The notes under the pieces are model-generated. The model saw only the letters and a list, made by a program, of their open reading frames with translations, was not told the origin of the DNA and made no database searches. From Macropodus opercularis (taxonomy: Eukaryota > Chordata > Actinopteri > Anabantiformes > Osphronemidae), in assembly GCA_030770545.1 (NCBI GenBank), contig CM061091.1, positions 10,782,501 through 10,846,500 of the forward strand: 64,000 nt of DNA, given 5' to 3'. Position 1 is the stretch's first letter; the number at the start of each line of letters is the position of its first letter. This document shows positions 46,388-59,615 of this stretch, piece after piece. A program made the position numbers and the translations under genes.

Positions 46388-49300
46388 ATGGGCCGAACGC
46401 CACACAGAGGTGGGCTATCGTCACGCTTTGCGACTTGCTAGATTGTCAGCCGGCCGCATCAGTTGTATTTCAAAACAAACACACACACACAAAGGTCAAA
46501 AAGGTCACTGATATTTCCTGCCTCACCATTTGAGTAGCTGGTGTTTGAGTTCCTTTTTTCTCCCTGCTAGTACAGTCGCAGGTTTTTATGCTTTGATTGT
46601 CACAGTAATTACAGTCCTCATATCAGACAAATTCTGATGAGTGGTTCAATCACTGTTTTGATTCCAGATCAAAAAGAAGAGAAGAAGGAGAGGCGAGGCA
46701 GCATCACAGTCGGCTCTGCTCTCGACAAATCTAACGGTTGGGAATTTTGATCTGCGGCTTGTTCCTCTTCACTGCTGATCTTTCATTATTGTCTCTAATC
46801 TAAAACTTTTGACTCATTTGTAAGTCAGACAACTCAGTGTCAGAGTTTACATTAGCAATGATCAGTAGGATTTAGAAGGTTTTTATGAGCTTGTTTCTCA
46901 AATTTTCCCTAATATCTCTTTGTATTTGTATATATGTATATGTATTTTTCATACACCCACATATACTGTGCAGATATAGCAAATGTAGCTCTAGTGCAGC
47001 TCTGGACTCTAACCAGTAATTTATTTTTTGCTGTTGCTAGAACCATTCAGTTGGGAAGATTATCTGAGAGAAACATCGTCCACTGCAGCTTCGCCTTCTT
47101 GCTTCAAACAGGTAGCTGATTTGTGTTAAGACACATTCTATGTTCTGTTCATGCTGTCTTTCATTTTTTTGAATTTATTTATTCTTTACTTACATCCCGC
47201 AGTGATGTAGGGCAGATACAGGCATGTTCTTTCTGTTCTCTCTGTTCTGTTGTGTGGGTGTTGTTTCATCAAAGAATCAGTCTTTTGGTATATTTGGTTT
47301 TAGACCAAAACCAACAATACACAGACTATACCAACGGGTGTTACAAGCACAACCTGATGCCAAATTATCTTTCTATGTCAAACAGCTAGTGTGCTATACT
47401 GTTGCTCTGAGGGACAAGTTCCTGCACTACAATGAACATGACCCAAGAGGATTTAGTCTTTTAAAAATAATACATGTAGCAATAGCAAGTTTGTACTTGT
47501 TTTATAAAGTTTCTGTCATGGCTGAGAACAGATGGGCTGAGAACCACGGACAGGCTGCAAAAGTCAGCAAGAACTGAGAAAATGAACAACACGTTGTTGG
47601 TTTGGAGCTTTTATAACAAAATTAAAGCAATATTAGACATTAAGTTGTGCTTTAACATTTCACAATAAATCAAGTCTTTTGACATCAAACACCATTTCTA
47701 TGTCACCTTTGAACATTTGTAAAAATAAAATCACAATATCCTTCAATAGTTGGTGTGTAGAATTAAGACATTTAAGACTTTGTTTCCTTCTGCAGTCCAG
47801 AGTTCCCCCCTCCAATGATTTCAAAGTTGGCATGAAACTTGAGGCACGAGACCCGCGCAACTCTAATTCCGTGTGCATTGCAACGGTGATGGGCATGATG
47901 GGAACTCGTTTACGCCTGCGTTTGGATGGCAGCGACAACACCAATGACTTCTGGCGGCTGGTTGACTCATTGGACATCCAACCCATAGGAACCTGCGAAA
48001 GGACCGGAGACATGCTGCAGCCACCACTCGGTAAGAGTGGTTATCTGTGTGTTGTGTAGATCTATACGTATACCTGAGGCTTACTTAGCTCAGAGTTTGT
48101 ATGAGAGAGTGAAATATTTGAATCATTAGACCTTTGACCTGTGTGCACATATGCAAACTACAGGATAGATTTTTATATTGAGCTGAAAAGGCAGCTGTTA
48201 CTGACAACATTCATGATGATTTACAGGCCCAGTCAAGAACCATTTTGCTCTGTTTTAATGAGAATTATTTCTGGTTTTGTTCAGTTCAATTCAGAAAAGT
48301 AGGACATTAGATATGACACATCAGTAGCATCAGTGTTACCAAAGTAATTGGTAACATACAGTTAAGTCCATAGATGTTTGAACAGTGAGCTTATGGACGT
48401 ATGGACGGGTCAGCTAACTCAGAATAAACAATACTCTTTGACCTCGTGTACAGGTTTCAGGATGAACGCTTCCTCGTGGCCCATGTTCCTCCTGAGGACA
48501 CTGAGTGGAGCTGAGATGGCCCCTGCCTCTGCTTTTAAGAAGGTAGTCCCAACGGAGAAGCCAATCACTGATACTTTTATTTTCTCTGAAGCTGCCGTAA
48601 TTTCTCGGCCCTTTCACTTTTATGCAACCGTCTGTGAATGTGCACTGTTTATTTACTCTTCTTTACGTATATCTGTTTGCTTAGGAACCAGCCAGTCCTG
48701 CTAAAAACTTCTTCCAGCCCGGTATGAAACTGGAGGCAGTAGACAGGAAGAACCCCTACCTGATTTGTCCGGCCACAGTGGGCGAGGTCAGAGGTCAGGA
48801 GATTTTTGTCATGTTTGATGGCTGGAGAGGTGCCTTTGATTATTGGTGCCCCTTCGACTCCAGAGACATCTTCCCCGTCGGCTGGTGTGCCCTGACGAAG
48901 CACAGCCTACAGCCGCCTGGAAACTTCTGTAAGTGCTGTGGTGATTGCTTGAATTTCTTTGTTGCTTGGTGTCTTTTCGTGCTCTTTGGGGATATGCATA
49001 GACCAGGTGTGTGTGGCCTTAGAATAACAGCTAATAACAAAATGTTTTACCTATTATCATTAAGCTTTTAATTTGTCATCCTAATCAGAATATATTATTA
49101 AAGCAATAGAAAGGTTTTTTTGTGTGTGTGGAGTCACAGTGGAGTTGCTGTTATTACACGGACGGTGTTTCATTTTTACCACTAGAGGTCAGCACAAGCA
49201 CAAAATCTATTGAGTTCATTAATACAGGCTGTGATTAAGATTTTATTATTATTAGATGGTCCTTCAGCTTGAGCACATCACTCAGGAGCATTTTTACAGT

Positions 49301-51977
49301 TGGCGATTATATGTATAGGTAATTTTACATTCTTAGTTCTCGTGTTTGTTTTTCTTGAGTCTTTTTAATGTAGGGAAATTAATTACAGAAGTACTTCAGC
49401 AGAATCTTGCCTTTGTAGACACTTTATATATGTTTGTTTTGCTGCCCAGTTATTAAACTGGTACATAAGGAAGATAGGGAAGTCAGCGTGGGAATGCTGA
49501 AGGCTAGGCTTCATTGGAGTGTTTTTTTGCTCTACTCTATGTGAGCTTGCTGGCTTTGTTGTGACCCACATGTCTGACCCTCCACCCTGAGTCTGTAATG
49601 TTGATTAAACAGATTCCGGTTTCTGTTCTTTTTCCAGTGCTGCTTACAGCTGCTACAGGCTGTGTATGCAGGGTGGTTTGGGCAGCTCTTGGCTCCATTT
49701 TGCTGTTTTGAAAGATGTGACAAAGCAGCTTGGCAGTTAGAGCAAAACAACAATCACAGATTTTTCCTTTTTGCAACTTTTGTTGCAGACATTTAAATGG
49801 GCCCTTAAAGAAAAGCTTTTGAATTATAACCCTATAAATAATACTTACTTAAACTTTCAATTTCCTGGTGAAAGACTGACTGAAATGAAAGATTCAGTGA
49901 TTTCACTGATCAACGTATTTGTACTATTAAATAAAACCACACTGAGACCCAAAAGATAAAAACAAATATAAGAGCTGATTGACATTGTTCTGTATTATTT
50001 AAAAACCAACAGGTTAATTGGTATCAATGTATAAGGAGCATCCAACAAACATTCAGGCTTTTCAAGATGACTTGTGGCTCAACACTTTGTCCCAAACCTC
50101 ACTTTATCCAAAACAGCATTTCTACATATATTATAGAATAAAGTAAGTTTTAGCCGAAAGTGGTATTGTCTGCCATCAAAAGTAGATGGAAAGTGCACTA
50201 TATTAAAAGATTCCGACATCCTTGGACATCTGTCCCCAAATGATTATATACAGTTGTTGACACATGTAAAATAAAAATCCTAGCAGTCAGGATTTGATAC
50301 AACACCATAAAACCATAAAACCATGATCATGTACGACACTGATGCAACATATGTACTCTCTGATCATCACCTAGACAAAACATTCTCGGTGTGTGTGTCT
50401 GTGGAAATTAGAGCTTTGGTTGATATTATTAAGTGTGAAGGCAACACTGAACTATTAGCTAATAGTCAGGATATAATTATATGGTAATTATGCTCAGTGG
50501 TTACAGGAGCATGTTTCTGTATGATTTACTCTAATTCTGAAGCTTAATTCTGTGTGCAGTGTTGTCTATTTAGTTTCCTTGCCAGATATTCAGATATTTT
50601 CTATTCATCAAAATCACTTTAATGAAAGGCTCTGTAGGGATCCTGTTGATTAACTCAGAGGTTTTAATTTTAACATTTAGCATTAATAAATATCAGCCAT
50701 ATGTATTGTTTACTATTACGGTAAATGAAGCGCGTAATCATTTATCATTACAGTTATAAGTGGCAGTAAAATGGTACAATCTGCTGTGCAATACATCTCA
50801 TCATCCAACTAAAAGGTGGCTGCACATGAAGCAGGACAGAAAGATTTATTGTAATCATCTGTTTTTTGATCATTATTCATTATAGCCTCCCCCACGTATA
50901 AAATGCATCCTACAATCTTTTCATGGATTTTTTTCCTTTCCCCATTTGAACAGTTACCCCAAACTTGCTGTAACTAAACAGACTTATGAAACAGAATACT
51001 GTCCGCTTCAGCATCTATCCCAAGATGTAAGCAACAGTTAAATCATTTCATCCAGTTTACAGTGTGTGCAGGGAACAAAAGGATCAAGTAAATCACCAGA
51101 GAGACATTGGAAGTGTGTAAGTCAGTGAGCAGGGCTTGGTTGATGTGTTAATGAGCTGATAATTAGCTGAGCACACGAGAGAAAGAGTGAGACTCTTTAA
51201 TTACTGCTACATTTAACATTTACAATTAGCTTTGATCAAAGTTGTCCTGGTGTGACCCTGCTTTAGAGAACACCAACATTGGGCTTCAAACGAGTTCAGC
51301 ATCATGCAAATGTGTATATATACTGTACTTCTGCTCTGATAAGTCTTTGTCTTTGGTTGTCGGTAGTGAACTGGGTCAAAATGCAGGATGGAGCTTTCTG
51401 AATAATGCATAAATCCACAATGTCTGTGTTTTTGTTTGATAATTTTTTTCTATTTAAAACATATAGTTCAACACTATTATTGTGTCATATGTTTGCATTT
51501 CACCCTCAATTACACTGTAAACATATATTTTCCTAAATACTTCATTAATGTATTCATCAATGAATTCAAGGTAGTTAGGACAATTCTACCAAGGTATTCA
51601 TGTCAGAACATGATATGTATAGTAAAATTTTTTTTTTCTCATAAACAGACATGACACTACATTTTGAATTTACTCTTATAATCAAAAAGTCACGTCTGAT
51701 CTCAGGAAAGACCATATAGTCTCCATATGTGTTAAATAGTTTCTTCTTTTTTTACCCTGTAATGCTTCCGCCTGGGAGACGATGAAGATGTCTTTGAGTG
51801 AAGGGACCTCTCTTCCCATGCACGCTTCCTCTTTCTGCTGTGCCCCACATTGTTCTAGAGCTGGAGTGGTATCTGACTGTGCCTTGGTTTCCTGTTGCTG
51901 CTCATCTCTCGTCAGGATACAGTATGTGTGAATAGGCTAAGGTTACACAGAAGGGGGCCCCCTTTTAGTCCCCTTGA

Positions 51978-52026
<49 letters not shown>

Positions 52027-55000
52027 TCTATATATGGACCAGCTTCAGACATTTACCCCTTTTCACCCACTTCTAATTCAGTTTACCCCCCACCTCCCCT
52101 CCACTGTTAGAGCCTCACCCTCTCCCCCATCAGAGGCTTGTGGAGAGGCAGGTGACTGATGTAGACTGGTGATATGACCTGTAGATAACATGAATAAAAG
52201 ACCCCCTCCCTTCCCATCACGCCCACTCACTCTTCCTCCCCTCCACCCCTCCCCAGTGCCCATGCAAATCTCAGCAGCCCCCCTCCCCTCCTTCATTCAC
52301 AGGGAGGGAAGCCGTGCAGCAGCAGAAGCAGCCGCGTGGGCTTTGTTGTGGACTACTGGTGGGAGTTAAGAGAGGGGAGCGAAAGGGAGGGAAAAGCAAC
52401 TGATAGACATGCATAAAATAGACAATAACGTCCTGATGAAGACAGACTTTTAGACAAAGTCAGGAAGAAAAAAAAAACATTTAGACAGCGAAGGAATCAA
52501 TCCAGCACCGGCCGAAAGACAAAGAGTTGCTTTGAGGAGAACCAGGAAGCAACTGTGTTTGTATTGTTACCGGCGCAGTGATCAGTCTGTGCCTCACTGC
52601 TACAAATACTACGACAGCAGCACAGTGAACTTCTGCTTTTCGGTGGGGATTTCCTGGTAAGTTTAACATGTTTACTCAGTTGTTTGCTTTTAGAAATGAA
52701 AGAGAAAACCCTCCTGAAAAGCTCATGGTTTTGCATGGGCTGTATACTTAAAATAGTGTCTTGGACTGTTTTAGTTATGGTTAGGTCCATAAGATGTAGT
52801 GAGCTCAGTATTAGGCAATATTGTGTGAAATGTCTTCATTTTCAGGGAAAGTTCTGTATCTGTGTTGGGTTTTTTTAACAGATGTGTTTTGTTTCCTCTG
52901 AGATATCTTAAACAAATAATAACCAAGTACTGATTACTGCACAGATTCAGTCAATGTTTAGTCAGATACATCGGAATCAGTTCTATTGGAAAATGTGTTT
53001 GTTGTGCCTAGAAAGCAATCAGGGTTATTTTGTACAATGCCCTTCGTACTGATGTCTTAATAAACCTAAAGAAAGTGGAAGATAAATCTGGTTTTCAGAT
53101 GAAAGTTTGATGTTGTGACTCATATGGTGCACATGCTCATTGCTGGATGTAAATGATTACAGCTGTTTCTTTGTTTGACATGAAGTCTTCTGGAATGACT
53201 TGTGTTTATTCAGATTCGTTGTAAGATGCTATAATGGTTTCTGCTTGTCAGGAACATGTCAAAGTCTGAAGTTTTGACCATATCATTTTGCTCTGGACGT
53301 CCTCATCCAAATTTCTTCACCTAAGAGTCTCGAAAGTTTTAATAGATAAGAGATCTATTCCCTGCATTGATTAAATCGAAAGTCAAAGTCAAAGTAGAGC
53401 AGCTGTGGTTTTGTTCATTTCACACTGGTGAATTACAGGTAATTGGTGATCATACTTTGTGGCCTGAAGCTTCTTTAGTTACTTCCCCTCCTCTGTTCTC
53501 TTCATACACTCACTCAGTTCGTGAGCGGTTCAACCAATGTGCAACTAATTCACTCGAATGTAAAACCTGTTTGTGTGTTGGGCTGAATGTGGGTACTCAG
53601 CATGTGTGTGTGTGTGTAGTGGGGGGCAGTTGTAATTAGATGAGAGGCAACTCTACGCAGGCCCTCCCCCACCGCTCAGACAGCAGACACACTTCTCATG
53701 CGTGCACGTACACAAACACACACTTGTGTTCGTGCGCATGCATTTTCCCCCCTGGCTCTGATTTACACAGGTCATTTGGTCGGTCTGGAATTATATAGTC
53801 ATGATCAGTACCGTGTGTTTCTGTTCTGCTGCATCGTATACATGCCAGCCACGCCTTTCTAAGACTTTAAAAAACATTTTTATTGCGGTGCAAAAAAAGA
53901 AGCAAGAACTATACAAAGACTTGCAGAAAGGAGATTTAAAAACTCTGAGGCAAAGACCTACAGAGCTGATAATGGATTTTATATAATATATATGTAAATA
54001 TATATTATATAAATATAATATATTAATTCATAACAACAACAGTAGTTAGGATGCTAGTGTAATATTTTACGTTGTTGACAAAACCTATAAAGTTTCAGTG
54101 TATCTTAAACATGCAGCATATCAAACTGTGTTTTGGGGAAATGCTTTCTAAAGTGATGCAGAAGACATTTAGAATATTTAGAAAATCTGTGTGTGCTGCA
54201 GACAAAGGCTTTCTCGTTTTGAATATTTCACTCATAAACATTGAATCATGTCAGTGAAGCGCTTGAACAAGCTGGGAGAGAGTATATATGATGCTGTCAA
54301 ACAGTGTGGAAGGAAATGACTTTATAAGCAGATTTCCTTTGAAAGTTGGAGTTAAAAATGCAGAGGTGATTAGTCTCATATAAATAAATGTGATGATAAA
54401 CCAATAGACGCTAGACGGTGACATTAATCACTAGTGTGGAAATGATACACGCAGCGTTGGTGACTGTCACTGTAAGTGAATGGATTAGGTTTTCTTTTTT
54501 GCAGCAGGCAGAGATCAGAGCAGGCCCCCAACTCGGAGTTCTTACGCTGAATTAAAACCTGCTGATAGTGATTGGTAACCTGCAAAAGAAATCTGTCTTT
54601 ATCGGCTTTTGTGACCCTTTCTGTGTGTCGGTTGGTATCACTGTGCCTCGCTGTTGGCGAGTGAACGAGCCGTCGCCTCTGAAACAAAACACTGCTCTCT
54701 TCTACGCCCACTTTCACTCATTTCCCAATTAAGCAGCTTTCAGTGTGCCCCGGCTGGCCCCTCAGAGAATACCGTAAACCTCCTATAGTCACTCCATATT
54801 GGCTCAGTTAAGGACGCTTTAATGAAAGCCTCGCCCCCTTGAGAGCGTCCACATGCACTCCCAGGCCCATGCTGTTATCGAGCAACACGTTTGAGTTGAA
54901 ATAGGAGATGTTATCGTTGTCTTTTCCTTCCTTTCCTTCATTCTTATTCGTACGCGCCACCGTACAGTCACGCCCAGGCTACTAATGATAGAAGAGCCAC

Positions 55001-57164
55001 TGCTGTTTTTTTCTTCCCAACAATGGCCACTAATTTACTTAATGGTCACTGATATATTCTAACAAACTTTTTTGTGGCTTCTAGTTTAGAGAACTATTTT
55101 CCACTGCTACTGATGATCCCAATATGGAAAAAAACAACAACACATAAACCTAAAACGATTCCTCCAGCACACACTTATACTAATAATATCTAACCTTCAT
55201 ACTTCCTATAAACTCCAGCATATTGGTGTTTCTGGTGAAAAACCAATATGTGCTCATACCATGCTATGAGATTTTTAAATCTCTCATTGACATGATCCTT
55301 TTTATGCTATAAATGGCATATAAACGGAAGGAATTTCAATCCTGTTAGGTTAATCACAGAAAGTCTGATGAATTAGCAGGCAGGTCTCTGGGGACATGTG
55401 ACTTTTGACTCTGATTTCAGTGCCGGGAGGGGCTCCATACAAAGCAGCCTTTTAGTTTCAGAACAATCCAAACAAACCTCTATGACCACTCAGTTACTAA
55501 ATTCCCCCTCGTGTGTTTGTCTCCCCAATATTTTTTTCATTTTTGGGAAAAGTAGGCCACAAACACTGTTGTTAGCGTATTTTTTTAAAATGTGCTTTTT
55601 AATAATGCATTGAATTGTGATTGTCTCTATGTTTGAAGTCTCACTGTATGTCTGGAGGGCACATATGTGTGTATTTGTGCCTATAAAGTGGCTCATTGTT
55701 CAGCAGATTTAATGGATTTCCTGGAATATTTAGATGCTTTTATTACCCATGGTATGTCATATTGTTATGCTATCTTATAATACTGAGTGTAGTTACCAGG
55801 AAATACCAGGAAACAAGACTAATCATTGTATTTATTTTGTTGTTGTTTGTTTGTTTGTTGCCTACACATACCCATTTCTCCCAGTTACCCTGCCTGGTGC
55901 GCTCCTTGCCCCTCTTTCTTCCGCCTCGCCTTCCCTCACAACTCGTCGATCTTCGTCCAACTCCTCCATGCAGACCTCATACCGATTGCCCAACCCCTTG
56001 CCGCCCCTCCCTGTTCGGAAGGGCGTCCGAGGTCGCCGTCCCAAATCTCAGACTATTGCTTTGTTGAAGGCAGCGGCAGAAGCAGCGGCAGCCGCTGCGG
56101 TAAATGGAGCATCACAAAGCCCTGCCAGAACTGGCTCGGAGGCTCAACTGGCCCCCAGACCACACAAGAAGAGAGGACCCAAGCCCAAGAACAAGGTGAG
56201 GTATCACAAGAGTTGTAATTAAAACTCTGTAGGTGTTAGTTAATAAATCACTAACTAAAGCCCGTGTGGGTCACAGAGCGTTAATGAGATCGGGTTTGTT
56301 TGTCTTTTGCACTAGAAGAAGCCTCAGCTGATGCAGTCTCTGGGGGTGGCATCAGTTACAGCTTCGCCTCCAGAGACAAGACTGAGCTCCAGCCATGTCT
56401 CAGCGGACAACAACCACAGCACCAGCTCAAATGTAGTTTGCACAGGTAAACCTGGCACCAGCCTGTTATTCTTTGTTTAAAGAAATGAGTAGAGGGTAGT
56501 CCTCTTTCTTTGCTAATGTTTCCTACTGAATTTGGACCCACAGTGTGCGTTTATGTGAATAAACACGGTGACTATGGCCCTCACATTGACCGAAAACTCG
56601 TGCAGCAGCTCCCGGATCACTTTGGTCCGGCTCCAGTCAACGCGGTGCTGCAGCAGTCTGTTCAGGCCTGCGTGGACTGTACGTACCAGCCCTCTGTCCT
56701 GCTGTCGTTCCTGCAGAGCCAATCCCACACAGGAGGAGAGGTCATCAGAGGTGAATGCACTGGTCAATACATGAGCATAGAGGGGTTTATCAGTATTTCA
56801 CAAAAAAATTCATCTGGAAAGTATGCATAATTATCTTTTAGACCCCAGTGCTTGTACAAACAAATGAAGTAAGTAATATCTGTGGAAAAAATTCAGTGTA
56901 GCCGTTTACCCAGTTTCCAGCCTTTCTTCTAAATAAGCAAGCTGTAACTTTAACTGTAACACAGCTACACTGCAGGCATGTCTTCTCCAGTAACTTTTAG
57001 GAAGCTGTTGAACCAGCATATTTCTATTCCTCAAAAAAAGTCTTTCTGAAAAAACTGCGTCTGATGAATTCTAATGGATTCCTATAGCCACACAGCCTGG
57101 GCACGCCATCGGCCAGGTGAAATTGGTTTAAGCAGACCCTCGTGGGTAATGAATGTTGCCTATA

Positions 57165-57201
<37 letters not shown>

Positions 57202-59112
57202 AGAAGAATGAGACGAGGAATAAAAGACAGTGCCCATGGCAGCAGCTGATGTGCGCTGTTTCTGTAATCAGAAGTGACATGTGCGTCTAACCTGGTTTGG
57301 GATTCTGGGATTGGGTCTCCCTTGGGGGCCCGGATTGGAAAGGCTCTGGGTGAGGTTTGGTGGTGAGGTGGGGGTTTAATCTGTGGATTTGTGCAGGCTT
57401 GGCTTGGGTGGGAGGGTGTAGTGCACTGTGGGATGGGGTGAAAATGTGGGCTTGCGCTCACAAAGGGAGGGTGCAAACCCTAAACCATCTGCTGTTTTTG
57501 TTTTTGTCTGCAAATGTGTGTGGACGCTTGTGTACGTGTAGCGCTCAGCGTTAAAACCATACATATTCTGCCCCCCCCCAGTTCGGTCGGAGCACGGCAT
57601 CCGCTATGTGAAGCTGCCCTCCGCCTCCAGCGCGTCCTCTGTGCTGCGCTTCCTGGAGAACATGTGCCAACACCTAGAGAGTGACTGTCTGTTCAGCTCG
57701 CAGCCGTTCAGCCCCTACAACCACAACACACGCTTCTACAACAGGACCAAGTCAGGTGGGTAAACGTGTGGATGGACTAGCTGGGATGGGAGGAAAAAGG
57801 TGTAGTGCATCTCAACACCTAAGCGCTCTGTGTAATGACAACGTGCACATTTTCACATTTAGGTCTACTTCTTCTTCTCTTAAGTCAAATAATGGCTTTT
57901 TCTTGTCAAGCCAATAAATAGAAAGCTGAAGTACCACCACTGCCCTGTTGATCAGTTTTCATGTTCTGTTATCAGACGTTTGTGCTATTATTGCTGTATA
58001 GAGAACCTTCCTACTGAGCAAATCACCTGGGTCTTCCTGAATAAATCAGCCGCTTTACAGTAAAACTTTGTGTGCGGTTCAGTGGTTCAAGTGCAGCAGC
58101 TTACGAGTCTGTCTTTCGTAATGTTTCTGTCTTAAAACAGAACCAGTGACCCACGCTGAAAACGGCCTGCCTAACGACGATTCCACAAAGGATCCCACTC
58201 CCAGCACCCGCTCGCTTAACGCTGCGTCAGATTACAGAGCAACAAAGAAAGAACGACAATATTACCCGGGACACACGCACACACCTCCACCTCTACGGCG
58301 TGTTAGCTCCAACCCATCTGAACTTGGCCCAAAGTGTACACACAGACGAGTGGAGGGTAAATACACACACAGTCACTAGGGTCTAAAAACGACAAACTTG
58401 CTGGGAATTTTAAGGATATTTTAAGATAAAGACAAAAATTTTTTGACAGGTTTTAAATATGTTATTTAATTTTGTAGCCAGGACTTTCTTTTCTTTCTTT
58501 CTTTCTTTCTTTTCTCTCTTTCTTTCTTAATTTCTTAATTTTTAGCAATGTCTAAGACATAACCGTGTTCTAACCGTAATGCTAACCCCCCAAACATGAG
58601 TAGATGATTTGACTGACACAATATGAGTTTGACTGATGTTGTTGTTTTTCTTTATCTACAGCAGCCAGCTCAACAACAGGCCCAGACCATGTGAAACAAG
58701 ACAAGGAGGGTTCATTAAATGATGCTTCTTCCTGGTCGGTTGATGATGTCATACGGTTTGTCCAAGACGCTGATCCACAAACTCTTGGCCCTCACGTCGA
58801 GCTGTTTAGAAAACATGTAAGTACTCACTGTATTTGCTGTTTTACGGTCAACAGACTACAGGTGTTGCTTTTTGTGCTGTTTGCTGCAGCTAAACTCAAT
58901 CTGAGCTTTTAACAAAAGGAGAGTCAGAATTTCTCTCGTTCGACTAAATTGCACTCAGACTCTGATGTGTGCTCCGCTTTCTACAGGAGATCGATGGCAA
59001 GGCACTGATGCTGCTGCGCAGTGACGTCATTATGAAGTACATGGGGCTGAAGCTGGGTCCGGCGCTCAAACTTTGCCATCACATAGAGAAACTAAAACAA
59101 ACCAAGCAGTAG
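46388..59112 (+). CDS. scml2: Scm-like Polycomb protein (two MBT repeats, SLED/DUF3588, SAM)
   Basis: Polycomb-group chromatin protein. Exons are 46388-46409, 46668-46736, 47041-47111, 47796-48030, 48454-48542, 48685-48928, 55885-56195, 56316-56445, 56544-56750, 57582-57755, 58141-58356, 58662-58816 and 58987-59112. Phases close to 682 aa. A basic N terminus leads to FSWEDYLRET. MBT1 (about 55-160) has VGMKLEARDPRN, LRLRLDGSDNTNDFWRL and LQPPLG. MBT2 (about 163-243) has GMKLEAVDRKNPYLICPAT, FDGWRGAFDYWC and SRDIFPVGWC. A basic linker with AT-hook-like motifs follows. The DUF3588/SLED domain (from about 391) has VCVYVNKHG, QQLPDHFGPAPVNAVLQQ and LPSASSASSVLRFLE. The C-terminal SAM domain (about 605-675) has SWSVDDVIRFVQ, EIDGKALMLLRSD and MKYMGLKLGPALKLC. 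It resembles both SCML2 and SCMH1; adjacency to cdkl5 decides for scml2. Confidence 0.93.
51977..52022. repeat. Compound (GT)n(GA)n microsatellite
   Basis: Ten or so GT units pass directly into about thirteen GA units, within the large scml2 intron. Confidence 0.9.
52200..52660 (+). promoter_or_regulatory. Possible alternative promoter and 5' exon inside scml2
   Basis: A C-rich stretch (52200-52300) holds an octamer ATGCAAAT at 52261-52268. A purine-rich GC region follows, then ATAAAATAG near 52416, then a leader-like stretch ending in a strong donor (TTTCCTG|GTAAGT) at about 52657. An open frame of about 60 codons before this donor has no ATG. It could be a noncoding first exon for a shorter scml2 transcript. 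Evidence is indirect. Confidence 0.25.
55885..56195 (+). other. scml2: scml2 exon 7: basic linker with AT-hook-like motifs and Ala run
   Basis: Encodes residues about 244-347. A Ser/Pro-rich start is followed by RKGVRGRRPKSQ, an Ala-rich segment (KAAAEAAAAAAVNG) and KKRGPKPKNK. GRRPK and RGPKPK resemble AT-hooks. The human SCMH1 linker has similar KKRGPKPG motifs as I recall it, while human SCML2 has a less similar basic stretch. Likely a nucleic-acid-binding linker; that is inference. Confidence 0.7.
57166..57199. repeat. (GT)n microsatellite
   Basis: About 17 uninterrupted GT units in the scml2 intron before the exon at 57582. Confidence 0.92.
58484..58530. repeat. (CTTT)n imperfect microsatellite
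   Basis: CTTT-type units with one CT interruption, in the scml2 intron before the exon at 58662. Confidence 0.85.
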
Positions 59113-59499
59113 AACATAAAGACACTTATATTACTCGCCATGGTTTAGTGCAGCGTAAATCCACTTTAACCAAGATCATTTCACATTAAAATGTATAGTT
59201 AATGCATTACTTCATCATGTGCATATCTTAATTTCAGATATCAAAGCATGATCTTTCTTTATTTCAGTGTCTTTTGCCTTATTATAAACACTCGTAGGTT
59301 ATAATTTATCAGTGTTTGAAGTTACCTCTACATTTTTATTGTAAATTGTACACTGTGGGTTTTTTCAGCTTCAGATGTCCAAATGTTTATCATTTTTTTC
59401 TGAGGACAGAATTTCAGGATGGATGTTCTGGGCTCACGACTGAGAAAGTTTGTTCAGGTACTGACAGTGAACGTCTCACTGCATCATTTTTTACAATGC

Positions 59500-59505
59500 A
59501 ATAAA
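59500..59505 (+). terminator. scml2: Candidate scml2 poly(A) signal
   Basis: AATAAA 388 bases past the scml2 stop, followed by T/G-rich sequence. It is the first canonical hexamer I noticed after the stop. Confidence 0.5.
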
Positions 59506-59615
59506 TGTTTCCAAATGACTGCATTTGTTACAGACTGTCACATTTAGTGTATGCAAGCTGGAGAAAGAGACTAACATACTACTGAACAGTAGGAGTGCTG
59601 AGTTACACAAACGGG

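Larger units (their letters stand above)
48929..55884. other. Large scml2 intron (7 kb) after MBT2
   Basis: Mostly AT-rich and non-coding. It contains a compound GT/AG microsatellite (51977-52022), a GC-richer, promoter-like stretch at 52.1-52.7 kb, and an AT-only block around 53980-54025. No protein-coding exon was recognised inside. Confidence 0.6.

Noticed and set aside
47224..47577. 117-codon plus-strand open frame in the scml2 intron before MBT1
   Set aside because: Splice sites on both sides join in phase without it, and its sequence matches nothing I know.
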